Positions 1 to 5,979 of a DNA stretch of 6,837 nt are shown here, piece after piece. Every line of letters starts with the position of its first letter. Position 1 is the first letter of the stretch. The stretch comes from a bacterium (GTDB lineage Bacteria; Caldisericota; Caldisericia; B22-G15). Under the pieces are notes generated by a model. That model was not told the origin of the DNA. It saw nothing but the letters and a program-made list of their open reading frames with translations, and searched no databases. The DNA lies in the NCBI GenBank assembly GCA_012517755.1, contig JAAYUH010000159.1, positions 1 to 6,837 of the forward strand, read 5' to 3'. A program made the translations under genes and the position numbers.

Positions 1-1
1 A

Positions 2-580
2 ATAGTTTTCCAAAAAGAGTTTTATACTAATGATGATTTAATTATTTCAAGAGGTTTAGATGATAGAGTTGGAGTTTATATTTTAACAAAAATTCTTGAC
101 TATTTTAAAGAAAAAAAACCATATAATAACATAATATTAGCATTTACAGTTGAAGAAGAGATAGGTCTTAGAGGTGCTTCAGTTTTAGCAAACAATTTCA
201 ATCCAGATTTTGTTATTGCTATAGATTCTATGTCTTCTACAGATATCTATAACACTCCATCTATTTATAAAAATTCTATTAATTTAGGATTTGGACCAGT
301 GATAAGAAAAGTTGATGCAAGAATGATTGTAAATGAAGATGTTTTTGATTTTGTAAAAAATATAGCAAATAAATCTAAAATTCCTTATCAAATAGGAGTA
401 AGTGGTGGTTCAACAGATGCAAGTATTATAGAAATATCTAATAAAGGATATAAGTCAGTTCCTTTATGTGTTCCAATTAGATATACACATTCAACTGTTG
501 AAATTTGTTCTATAAAAGATATTGAAAATTTAATTTCTCTGAGCATAGAAATAATACAAAATAAATTAGAACTTTTATGA
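2..580 (+). CDS. M42 family metallo-aminopeptidase, 3' part (5' end outside window)
   Basis: This is the C-terminal 192 residues of a cytosolic di-metal aminopeptidase of family M42 (glutamyl aminopeptidase/TET-like), which trims short peptides. The frame is open from the window edge, so the ATG at 230 is an internal methionine. Counting from the codon at base 2, family metal and catalytic motifs are visible: SRGLDDRVG with the bridging Asp near residue 20, TVEEEIGLRGA with the catalytic and ligand Glu pair at about 51-52, AIDS with ligand Asp75, the conserved GGSTDA segment at about 135-140, and PIRYTHS with ligand His163 near the C-terminus. The first metal-binding His of the family would lie upstream of the window. 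Its stop overlaps the next start (ATGA), so it is probably cotranscribed with the DNA glycosylase. A link to the stress genes is not evident; it may simply be the upstream operon gene. Confidence 0.93.
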   Translation: MVFQKEFYTNDDLIISRGLDDRVGVYILTKILDYFKEKKPYNNIILAFTVEEEIGLRGASVLANNFNPDFVIAIDSMSSTDIYNTPSIYKNSINLGFGPVIRKVDARMIVNEDVFDFVKNIANKSKIPYQIGVSGGSTDASIIEISNKGYKSVPLCVPIRYTHSTVEICSIKDIENLISLSIEIIQNKLELL

Positions 581-1212
581 TCAATGAAGAATATGTTAAT
601 GAAATTTTTAATATATATAAAGATATAAAAGATAAAATTGAAAAAAGATTAAAAGAGTTTAAAGATTTATGGAATAGAGGTAATCACGAAGAGTTACTTG
701 ATGAGTTAATTTTTTGTATTTTAACTCCACAATCAAAAGCAAAAATATGTTTTCAAGCTACACTTAATTTCAAAAATATTAATTATAATTCTGATGATAT
801 TTTGAATTGTTTAAAAGGAGTGAGATTTAAATATAAAAAAAGTGATTATATAAAAAATATTTTAAAAATTTTTAATGAAAAAGGTTCTTTAAAAAATAAA
901 ATTCAGAGTTTCAGTTCAATTTTTGATTTAAGAGAGTGGCTTGTTAAAAATATAAAAGGATTAGGATATAAAGAGGCTTCACATTTTTTAAGAAATATTG
1001 GTTTTGGTGAAAATTTAGCAATTCTTGACAGACATATTTTGAAAAATCTATATAGAATTGGTATAATTGAAAATATACCTTCTTCTTTATCTAAAAAAAG
1101 TTATCTTGATATTGAAAATAGAATGAGAGTGTTTGCAAAAGAAATTAATATACCTTTAGAACATTTAGATTTTGTTCTTTGGTATAAAGAGACAGGAGAA
1201 GTTTTTAAATGA
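577..1212 (+). CDS. ogg: 8-oxoguanine DNA glycosylase/AP lyase, Ogg2 (archaeal/thermophile) type
   Basis: The 211-residue protein has the usual length of Ogg2 enzymes, which excise 8-oxoguanine from DNA and nick the abasic site. Visible marks are the N-terminal ELIFCILTPQSKA helix (about 43-55), the helix-hairpin-helix segment KGLGYKEASHFLRN (127-140) carrying the likely Schiff-base Lys132, LDRHIL with catalytic Asp151, and the diagnostic C-terminal tail LWYKETGEVFK ending in a lysine, which in this family helps recognise the oxidised base. There is no iron-sulfur cluster cysteine motif as in endonuclease III, which argues against Nth or MutY. The start ATG overlaps the peptidase stop (ATGA) with no obvious Shine-Dalgarno, so translation is probably coupled. 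The stop in turn overlaps the perR start. The family is known mainly from archaea and some thermophilic or anaerobic bacteria. Its place next to PerR suggests a role in the oxidative stress response. Confidence 0.93.
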   Translation: MINEEYVNEIFNIYKDIKDKIEKRLKEFKDLWNRGNHEELLDELIFCILTPQSKAKICFQATLNFKNINYNSDDILNCLKGVRFKYKKSDYIKNILKIFNEKGSLKNKIQSFSSIFDLREWLVKNIKGLGYKEASHFLRNIGFGENLAILDRHILKNLYRIGIIENIPSSLSKKSYLDIENRMRVFAKEINIPLEHLDFVLWYKETGEVFK

Positions 1213-1649
1213 AAAAAGAAGAATCAACAATTGATAAATTAAAAAAAAGTTTAAAGGAAAAAGGAATAAGTCCTTCTATCCAAAGATTAAAAGTATATGA
1301 ATATATGCTATTACATAGAAATCATCCATCTGTTGATATGATATATGAAGGTATTAAAGATGAAATACCCACTTTATCTAAAACAACTGTTTATAATATA
1401 TTGAAACTTTTTATTAAGAAAAATTTAGTTAAGGCAATAACAATAGAGGGAAATGAATTAAGATACGATGCGTATACAAAACCACATATCCATTTTAAAT
1501 GCATAAAATGTGGTAATATTTATGATTTTGAAATAGATGATGAAATTTATAACAAAAAAGAGATAGATGGAAATAAAATTCTTGAATGTAATATTTATCT
1601 ATCAGGAATTTGTAAAAATTGCTTGAAAAATAATAAAAATTTAATATAA
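1209..1649 (+). CDS. perR: Fur-family peroxide-responsive repressor, PerR type
   Basis: This 146-residue protein has an N-terminal winged helix (LSKTTVYNILKLF, about 57-69, is the recognition helix) and a C-terminal dimerisation/metal domain. The structural zinc site is complete: C98-x2-C101 and C135-x2-C138. The regulatory-site residues of Bacillus PerR align with His39, Asp87, His93, His95 and Asp106. Asp106 matters because PerR has Asp there, whereas Fur proteins usually differ. Family knowledge: Fe(II)-bound PerR senses H2O2 by metal-catalysed oxidation of histidines and then leaves its operators. The start overlaps the ogg stop (ATGA), and an AGGAG at 1194-1198 inside ogg sits 10 bases upstream. 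A near-consensus PerR operator lies just after its stop, in front of superoxide reductase, so it probably controls the genes downstream. Fur or Zur function is less likely but cannot be excluded without metal data. Confidence 0.9.
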   Translation: MKKEESTIDKLKKSLKEKGISPSIQRLKVYEYMLLHRNHPSVDMIYEGIKDEIPTLSKTTVYNILKLFIKKNLVKAITIEGNELRYDAYTKPHIHFKCIKCGNIYDFEIDDEIYNKKEIDGNKILECNIYLSGICKNCLKNNKNLI

Positions 1650-1650
1650 T
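1623..1650 (+). promoter_or_regulatory. Probable sigma-70-type promoter for the superoxide reductase operon
   Basis: TTGAAA at 1623-1628 and a perfect TATAAT at 1645-1650 are separated by 16 bases. The elements lie over the 3' end of perR, and transcription would start near 1657, upstream of the Shine-Dalgarno at 1679. Because the DNA is very AT-rich, TATAAT alone would be weak evidence; the good -35, the spacing and the overlapping operator raise confidence. Confidence 0.6.
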
Positions 1651-1663
1651 ATAATTATTACAA
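1649..1663 (+). promoter_or_regulatory. Candidate PerR operator (PerR box)
   Basis: The 15 bases ATATAATTATTACAA match the Bacillus PerR consensus TTATAATTATTATAA at 13 of 15 positions (mismatches at positions 1 and 13). The site covers the downstream edge of the -10 element and the expected transcription start, the right place for repression. It lies directly after a perR-like gene and before superoxide reductase. The caveat is that AT-rich DNA gives more chance matches to an AT-only consensus. Confidence 0.55.
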
Positions 1664-1678
1664 TTTTGTTTTAATTAT

Positions 1679-1684
1679 AGGAGG
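1679..1684 (+). promoter_or_regulatory. Shine-Dalgarno AGGAGG deciding the superoxide reductase start
   Basis: A perfect AGGAGG lies 4 bases before the ATG at 1689 and 7 bases before the ATG at 1692. The second spacing is the more usual one, which favours 1692. The surrounding 13 bases (1673-1685) are identical to those before rubredoxin (3146-3158). Confidence 0.75.
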
Positions 1685-1691
1685 TTATATG

Positions 1692-2081
1692 ATGGATTTA
1701 AATGTTTTATTTCAGTCAGGTGACTGGAAGGGTGAAAAGCATGTTCCCTATATAGAAGTTGAAGGGGAATTAAAAAAGGGCGAACTATTTAATGTTAATG
1801 TGATGGTTGGAAAAGAGATACCACATCCAAATACAACTGAACATCATATAAGATGGATTTCATTATATTTTCATCCAGAAGGAGAAAAATTTCCATATGA
1901 AATTGGAAAAGTTGATTTTAATTCCCATGGAGAATCTACTCAAGGTCCAAATACAAGTACAATATATACTCATCCAAAAGTTATTTTTACAATGAAAACT
2001 GAAAAAAGTGGTAAACTTATTGCTTTTTCATATTGTAACATACATGGTTTATGGAGTAATTCTATAGATATTAAATTATAA
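1692..2081 (+). CDS. nlr: Superoxide reductase, 1Fe class (neelaredoxin)
   Basis: This enzyme reduces superoxide to hydrogen peroxide without making O2, using electrons usually delivered by rubredoxin. From the ATG at 1692 it has 129 residues, the normal length of class II SOR. There is no N-terminal desulforedoxin domain, so it is not a 2Fe desulfoferrodoxin. The catalytic centre is complete: WKGEKHVP gives Glu15, Lys16 and His17; EIPHPNTTEHHIRW gives His45 and His51; SYCNIHGLW gives Cys115 and His118. These form the Fe(His)4Cys site, with the Glu and Lys at the active-site entrance. The spacing follows the well-studied Pyrococcus furiosus enzyme closely. An in-frame ATG at 1689 would add one Met but sits too near the AGGAGG. 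It is the first gene after the putative PerR-controlled promoter and is followed 17 bases later by rubrerythrin, which would remove the peroxide it makes. Confidence 0.96.
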   Translation: MDLNVLFQSGDWKGEKHVPYIEVEGELKKGELFNVNVMVGKEIPHPNTTEHHIRWISLYFHPEGEKFPYEIGKVDFNSHGESTQGPNTSTIYTHPKVIFTMKTEKSGKLIAFSYCNIHGLWSNSIDIKL

Positions 2082-2098
2082 TTTAAGAGGATAAAAAA

Positions 2099-2602
2099 AT
2101 GAAAAAGATGACTGAAAAGTTTTTAAATGAGGCTTTTGCTGGAGAATCAATGGCACATATGAAATATCAAATCTTTAGTGAAATCGCTGAAAAGGAAGGT
2201 TTTTCAAACATTGCAAGACTTTTTAAAGCTATTTCTTATGCTGAACAGGTGCATGCTACAAATCATTTTAGAAACCTTGGGAATATAGGAAAAACAAGTG
2301 AAAATTTACAGAGTGGTATAGATGGAGAAACATTTGAAGTGGAGGAGATGTATCCTGTTTATAATAATATAGCAAAATTACAGGGAGAAAAAGGTGCAGA
2401 AATATCAACACATTATGCACTTGAGGCTGAAAAAATTCATTCTGAATTGTATAAAATGGCAAAGGATTTAGCAGAAAAAAATAAAGATATTGAGAAAGTA
2501 GATATTTATATTTGTCCTGTATGTGGTTTTACACACATAGGTGAACCTCCTGATAAATGTCCAGTATGCGGTGCACCAAAAGATAAATTTAAAAAATTTT
2601 AA
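2099..2602 (+). CDS. rbr: Rubrerythrin (NADH/rubredoxin-dependent peroxidase)
   Basis: This 167-residue classical rubrerythrin has an N-terminal four-helix ferritin-like domain and a C-terminal rubredoxin domain. Likely diiron ligands are Glu16 (GESMAHMKY), Glu49-x2-His52 (YAEQVH), Glu83 (EVEEMYPVY region) and the Glu of LEAEKIH (Glu109 or Glu111) with His114 in a second Glu-x2-His. The rubredoxin iron site is C139-x2-C142 and C154-x2-C157, in YICPVCG and KCPVCG. In anaerobes the protein reduces hydrogen peroxide to water in the cytosol. The start at 2099 is supported by AAGAGG at 2085-2090, eight bases upstream; the ATG at 2108 is too far from it. Lying just after superoxide reductase, it handles that enzyme's product. 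An overlapping reverse-strand ORF here is a shadow. Confidence 0.97.
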   Translation: MKKMTEKFLNEAFAGESMAHMKYQIFSEIAEKEGFSNIARLFKAISYAEQVHATNHFRNLGNIGKTSENLQSGIDGETFEVEEMYPVYNNIAKLQGEKGAEISTHYALEAEKIHSELYKMAKDLAEKNKDIEKVDIYICPVCGFTHIGEPPDKCPVCGAPKDKFKKF

Positions 2603-2620
2603 AATATAAAAGGAGACAAT

Positions 2621-3133
2621 ATGGATTTAACAGTTTTATTTAAAATAAGTTATGGACTATATATTATAAGTTCATTTAAAGATGATAAATATAATGGTCA
2701 AATTGCAAATACTGTTTTTCAGGTAACATCAGAACCTCCAAGAGTAGCTGTATGCATTAATAAAAATAACTTAACCCATGAATTTATTGAAAGTAGTAAA
2801 ATTTTTACTGTTTCAATTTTATCAAAAGAAACACCAATGACTTTAATAGGACAATTTGGTTTTAAATCAGGAAGAGATATTGATAAATATCAAGGAGTTA
2901 ATTATTATATAGGTCAATCAAAAGCACCTATTGTAAAAGATTTTACTATTGGTTTTATTGAATTAAAAGTGATTAATGAAATGGATGCTGGTTCACATAC
3001 AATATTTCTTGGTGAAGTAATCGATAGCGGAAAATTTAATGATGATGAACCTTTAACTTATGCTTATTATCATGAAGTCAAAAAAGGTAAATCTCCTAAA
3101 AATGCACCAACATATATTAAAGAAAATGGATAA
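2621..3133 (+). CDS. Flavin reductase-like FMN-binding protein (equivalent of the Hrb N-terminal domain)
   Basis: The 170 residues form one flavin reductase-like split-barrel domain. They resemble the N-terminal half of high-molecular-weight rubredoxin (Hrb) of Moorella-type anaerobes, with the segments KISYGLYIISS (8-18), GQIANTVFQVTSEPP (26-40), NLTHEFI (50-56), GQFGFKSGRD (77-86) and LTYAYYHEVKKGKSPKNAPTYI near the end. Hrb passes electrons from NADH through FMN to its C-terminal rubredoxin domain and on to the flavodiiron protein FprA. Here the chain stops just after APTYIKENG, about where the rubredoxin domain would begin in Hrb, and a separate rubredoxin follows 30 bases later in the same frame, then fprA. 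The likely role is an NAD(P)H:rubredoxin reductase feeding FprA, SOR and rubrerythrin; this is inferred from context. The Shine-Dalgarno AGGAG at 2611-2615 fixes the start. Confidence 0.88.
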   Translation: MDLTVLFKISYGLYIISSFKDDKYNGQIANTVFQVTSEPPRVAVCINKNNLTHEFIESSKIFTVSILSKETPMTLIGQFGFKSGRDIDKYQGVNYYIGQSKAPIVKDFTIGFIELKVINEMDAGSHTIFLGEVIDSGKFNDDEPLTYAYYHEVKKGKSPKNAPTYIKENG

Positions 3134-3151
3134 TTTTTTAAATAAAATTAT

Positions 3152-3157
3152 AGGAGG
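3152..3157 (+). promoter_or_regulatory. Shine-Dalgarno AGGAGG for rubredoxin
   Basis: A perfect AGGAGG six bases before the ATG at 3164 shows that this short gene is translated from its own start and not by readthrough from the flavin reductase gene. The preceding bases repeat the superoxide reductase initiation region, suggesting high expression of both. Confidence 0.8.
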
Positions 3158-3163
3158 TGTTGA

Positions 3164-3325
3164 ATGAAAAAATTCGAATGTAGTGTTTGTGGTTACATTT
3201 ATGACCCTAATAATGGAGATCCAGAGAGTGGAATTTCTCCTGGAACTCCTTTTGAAGATTTACCAGAAGATTGGACCTGTCCAGTTTGTGGTGCTGATAA
3301 AAGTATTTTTGAAGAAATTGAATAA
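3164..3325 (+). CDS. rub: Rubredoxin
   Basis: This short gene encodes 53 residues beginning MKKFECSVCGYIYDP and ending GADKSIFEEIE, the standard size of a rubredoxin. The single Fe(Cys)4 site is C6-x2-C9 and C39-x2-C42 (ECSVCGY and TCPVCGA). The conserved aromatic core (Phe4, Tyr11, Tyr13, Phe30, Trp37) and the family pattern PGTPFEDLPEDW are present. Rubredoxin is a small cytosolic one-electron carrier. In anaerobes it supplies superoxide reductase, rubrerythrin and flavodiiron proteins, and genes for all three are within this cluster. It lies between the flavin reductase-like gene and fprA, which fits a linear electron path. It is in the same frame as the upstream gene but separated by in-frame stops, and it has its own strong Shine-Dalgarno. 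Confidence 0.97.
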   Translation: MKKFECSVCGYIYDPNNGDPESGISPGTPFEDLPEDWTCPVCGADKSIFEEIE

Positions 3326-3352
3326 ATAATAAAATCATTTTAGAGGTAAATT

Positions 3353-4537
3353 ATGGCTATAATAAAATTAAAAGAGGATATATATTCAGTTGGTTCAATA
3401 GATTGGGATAGAAGATTATTTGATGAATTAATTCCACTTCCAGATGGAACGAGTTATAACTCTTATCTAATAAAAGCAGATGATAAAAATATACTGATAG
3501 ATAGTGTTGATCCAACAAAAAAAGATGAATTAATTAAAAATTTAAAAGAATTAAATATTGATAAATTAGATTATATTATCTCTCATCATTCTGAACAGGA
3601 TCATTCTGGATCGATTCCTTTTATTTTAAATATTTATAAAGATGCTAAAGTTATAACTAATGAAAAATGTAAAGAGTTGTTAATGTCACACCTTCATATT
3701 GATGATGAGAAATTTCATTTGATTAATGACAATGAAATATTGAAAATTGGTAATAAGAATTTTAAATTCATTTTTACACCATGGGTCCACTGGCCTGAAA
3801 CATTTGTTACATATTTAATTGAAGACAAGATTCTTTTTACCTGTGATTTTTTTGGTTCACATACAGCATCAAGTTCTCCTTATATAGAAAATGAATGCAT
3901 TGCAGAAAAAAATGCAAAAAGATACTATGCAGAAATAATGATGCCATTTAGAAATATTATTGAGAAAAATCTTGAGAAAATTAAAGATCTTGATATAAAA
4001 ATGATTGCTCCAAGCCATGGATATATTTATGATAAGCCAGAATTCATATTAAATTTATATAAAGATTGGATTTCAGATGATGTCAAAAATAAAGCTGTTG
4101 TTGTTTATGTATCAATGCATGGAAGCACAAGAAATATTATCAATTATATAGTTAAAGGTTTAATTGAAAAAGGAATAAATGTTCAACAGTTTAATTTAAC
4201 AAATAGTGATTTAGGTGAGATAGCTATTTCACTTGTTGATTCAGCAACCGTAATTCTTGGTACTCCTACTATTTTAACTGGTCCTCATCCACTTGCTTTA
4301 TATGTTACCTATTTGATGAATGCTCTAAAACCAAAGACAAAATTTTTAGGTATTGTTGGTTCTTATGGATGGGGAGGACAAACATTGAACATACTAAAAG
4401 ATACAATTAAAAATTTAAAAGTAGAATTAATTGAGCCTGTTTTAATTAAGGGTGATCCTATCGATAAAGATTATAAACTTTTAGATAATTTTATTGATAC
4501 GATAGTCAAAAAACACAAAGATTTGAAACTATTATGA
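3353..4537 (+). CDS. fprA: A-type flavodiiron protein (O2/NO reductase)
   Basis: This 394-residue cytosolic flavodiiron protein reduces O2 to water and/or NO to N2O with electrons from rubredoxin. The metallo-beta-lactamase-like domain (about 1-245) carries all diiron ligands: His79, Glu81, Asp83 and His84 in HHSEQDHSG, His146 in WVHWPET, Asp165 in TCDFFGSH and His222 in APSHG. The flavodoxin-like domain (about 248-394) shows the FMN phosphate loop SMHGSTR (254-260), GTPTILTGPHP (303-313) and GSYGWGG (336-342). There is no C-terminal rubredoxin or flavin reductase extension, so it is the simple A type and depends on separate partners, which are the two genes directly upstream. AGAGGT at 3342-3347 supports the start. 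The stop overlaps the ATG of a small ORF (ATGA). Sequence alone does not settle O2 versus NO preference. Confidence 0.97.
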   Translation: MAIIKLKEDIYSVGSIDWDRRLFDELIPLPDGTSYNSYLIKADDKNILIDSVDPTKKDELIKNLKELNIDKLDYIISHHSEQDHSGSIPFILNIYKDAKVITNEKCKELLMSHLHIDDEKFHLINDNEILKIGNKNFKFIFTPWVHWPETFVTYLIEDKILFTCDFFGSHTASSSPYIENECIAEKNAKRYYAEIMMPFRNIIEKNLEKIKDLDIKMIAPSHGYIYDKPEFILNLYKDWISDDVKNKAVVVYVSMHGSTRNIINYIVKGLIEKGINVQQFNLTNSDLGEIAISLVDSATVILGTPTILTGPHPLALYVTYLMNALKPKTKFLGIVGSYGWGGQTLNILKDTIKNLKVELIEPVLIKGDPIDKDYKLLDNFIDTIVKKHKDLKLL

Positions 4538-4647
4538 ATAGATATAAACTAAGTAATGTAATAAGAAAATTTAACAAATTTACAAGAAAAAAATGTATAG
4601 CAAAAACAGTAAAAAATAGTAATGATTTTTTGAAAACATATTTATAA
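4534..4647 (+). CDS. Unrecognised 37-residue basic small ORF coupled to fprA
   Basis: An ATG overlapping the fprA stop (ATGA) opens a 37-codon frame that ends at TAA 4645-4647. The peptide begins MNRYKLSNVIRKFNK, contains eight Lys, three Arg, one acidic residue (Asp31) and one Cys (Cys21), and has no membrane segment or signal peptide. I do not recognise a family. Favouring a real gene: the same ATGA coupling is used at the ogg and perR starts, codon use matches the neighbours (AAA, AGA, ATA, TTA), and otherwise the fprA-ferritin gap would be an unusually long 140 bases for this compact cluster. Against it: no Shine-Dalgarno, short length, and AT-rich DNA readily gives Lys/Asn-rich open frames. 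It could be a small coupled protein, a decayed gene end, or a leader before the ferritin gene. Confidence 0.4.
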   Translation: MNRYKLSNVIRKFNKFTRKKCIAKTVKNSNDFLKTYL

Positions 4648-4665
4648 AATTAATAACAATTAAAA

Positions 4666-4671
4666 AGGAGG
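4666..4671 (+). promoter_or_regulatory. Shine-Dalgarno AGGAGG for the ferritin-like gene
   Basis: A perfect AGGAGG lies six bases before the ATG at 4678. With the 140-base gap after fprA, it suggests independent, strong translation of the iron-storage gene. Confidence 0.75.
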
Positions 4672-4677
4672 TTTAAC

Positions 4678-5097
4678 ATGGCATCAGAGAATTTAAAAGA
4701 ATTATTAAATCAGGCAATTGCAAGGGAGATTCAGGTTGCCATACAATATATGTGGCAACATGTACAATGGAGAGGTGTAAAACATTTTGCAGTAACAGAT
4801 GAGTTTAAATCAATTGCGATTCAAGAAATGAAACATGCTGAAGTAATTGCAGAAAGATTGTTTTATTTAGGAGGAACTCCAACAACTAAACCATCTCCAA
4901 TTTTTGTTGGTGAAAATCTAAGAGAAATGTTAGAACAGGACATTAAAGATGAAGAAAATGCAATAACTCTATACAAAAATATTATTAAAGTTGCATCTGA
5001 TGAAGAAGATGTTACAACAAAGAAGATATTTGAAGATATTCTAAAGGATGAAGAAGAGCATCATGATACTTTCACCTCTTTATTTGAAGATATTTGA
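4678..5097 (+). CDS. bfr: Bacterioferritin-like iron-storage/ferroxidase protein
   Basis: The 139 residues form a ferritin-like four-helix bundle. Likely ferroxidase ligands match the bacterioferritin pattern in order and spacing: Glu17 (AREIQVAIQY), Glu50-x2-His53 (IQEMKHAEVIAERL), Glu93 (KDEENAITLYK) and Glu126-x2-His129 (DEEEHHDTF). Met51 sits where bacterioferritin has its haem-ligating Met, between Glu50 and His53, so haem binding between subunits is possible but unproven. The protein is about 20 residues shorter than E. coli Bfr and ends soon after the fourth helix, so the short C-terminal E helix seems to be missing. It probably oxidises and stores Fe(II), limiting Fenton chemistry. 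Its stop overlaps the start of the MbfA-like membrane gene by one base, implying a joint role in iron handling. A Dps-like role is the main alternative. Confidence 0.88.
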   Translation: MASENLKELLNQAIAREIQVAIQYMWQHVQWRGVKHFAVTDEFKSIAIQEMKHAEVIAERLFYLGGTPTTKPSPIFVGENLREMLEQDIKDEENAITLYKNIIKVASDEEDVTTKKIFEDILKDEEEHHDTFTSLFEDI

Positions 5098-5978
5098 TGA
5101 GAATATCTAAAGAAGATTTAAATTTACTTATTCAATTCCAAAGGAATGAGATAACCGAGCATTTTTTTTATGATATATTATCCAAACGGGGAAAAGGTAA
5201 AAATAGGGGGGTTTTAGAAAAAATATCATCAGATGAATTAAAACATTATAATATAATTAAAAATTTTACAAATTTAGAGATTAAGGAAAATAAATTTTTC
5301 ATCTATAAAAATTTGATTTTAACTTACATATTTGGTTTGACTTTTGGAATAAAGATAATGGAAAATGGCGAATCAAAAGCCCAAAAAAGTTACGAGAATC
5401 TTATAAACAACCTTGATGAAAATGAAAAAGAGATATTCAAAAATATATTATTAGATGAAAATAAACATGAGAATGAACTTTTAAGTTTAATAGATGAAGA
5501 GAAAGTGAATTTTATTGGTTCAATAGTTTTAGGTATCAATGATGCACTAATTGAATTAACAGGAGCACTTGCAGGTTTAACATTTACTTTAAAAAATTCA
5601 TCTTTAATCTTTGTTGTTGGATTTATAACTGGATTTGCTGCTACATTATCAATGGCATCTTCAGAGTATCTGTCTAAAAAAGCAGAAAAAGATAAAAATG
5701 CTGGTAAAGCAAGTATATACACTGGGATAACTTATATTCTAACAGTAGTTTTACTTATGTTCCCTTATCTTATATTTAAAAATTATACTGTAGCTTTTAT
5801 TATAACTTTAATAATGGCTATATTAGTTATTTTAATAACATCATTCTTTGTCTCAACTGTAAAAGAGTTGTCTTTTAAAAATAGATTTATTGAAATGGCT
5901 TTTTTAAGTTTAGGAATTGCTTTTGTATCATATATCTTTGGTTATGTTTTAAGAATTTTATTTAATGTAGAGGTTTAA
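5097..5978 (+). CDS. mbfA: Ferritin-like/VIT1 fusion membrane iron transporter (MbfA-like)
   Basis: From the ATG at 5097 this is a 293-residue two-part protein. The N-terminal part (about 1-130) is a rubrerythrin/ferritin-like helical domain with likely diiron ligands Glu18 or Glu21 (QRNEITEHFF), Glu47-x2-His50 (DELKH), Glu89 or Glu92 (IMENGE) and Glu121-x2-His124 (DENKH). The C-terminal part (about 138-290) is a VIT1/CCC1-type transporter with five predicted membrane helices at about 138-162, 170-190, 207-228, 231-254 and 267-288. Asp149 and Glu153 in the first helix (LGINDALIELTG) and SMASSEYLSKKAE in the second match the family's metal-path residues. In alpha-proteobacteria the similarly built MbfA exports iron and protects against peroxide; the role here is inferred. 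The stop-start junction is TGATG with the ferritin gene. A TTG at 5094 is a less likely start. A reverse ORF inside is a shadow. Confidence 0.9.
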   Translation: MRISKEDLNLLIQFQRNEITEHFFYDILSKRGKGKNRGVLEKISSDELKHYNIIKNFTNLEIKENKFFIYKNLILTYIFGLTFGIKIMENGESKAQKSYENLINNLDENEKEIFKNILLDENKHENELLSLIDEEKVNFIGSIVLGINDALIELTGALAGLTFTLKNSSLIFVVGFITGFAATLSMASSEYLSKKAEKDKNAGKASIYTGITYILTVVLLMFPYLIFKNYTVAFIITLIMAILVILITSFFVSTVKELSFKNRFIEMAFLSLGIAFVSYIFGYVLRILFNVEV

Positions 5979-5979
5979 A

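Noticed and set aside
230..580. A 116-residue protein starting at ATG 230
   Set aside because: The same frame is open to the left window edge and carries M42 motifs upstream of this Met, so it is an internal methionine.
2268..2462. Reverse-strand ORF of 64 codons
   Set aside because: It lies entirely inside rubrerythrin, has no recognisable motifs, and is a composition shadow.
4642..4656. Second PerR-box-like sequence before the ferritin gene
   Set aside because: Only 11 of 15 bases match, with the mismatches in the centre; in DNA this AT-rich that is not convincing.
4630..4656. Possible promoter TTGAAA-15-TAATAA before the ferritin gene
   Set aside because: The spacing is short and the -10 poor; a promoter in the 4538-4677 gap is plausible but not supported well enough to list.
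5094..5096. TTG as start of the MbfA-like gene
   Set aside because: An ATG directly follows at 5097 and makes a typical TGATG coupled junction; the TTG would add only one residue.
5390..5722. Reverse-strand ORF of 110 codons rich in Ser and Phe
   Set aside because: It is antisense to the well-supported MbfA-like gene; its composition follows from complementing Lys/Glu-rich codons.
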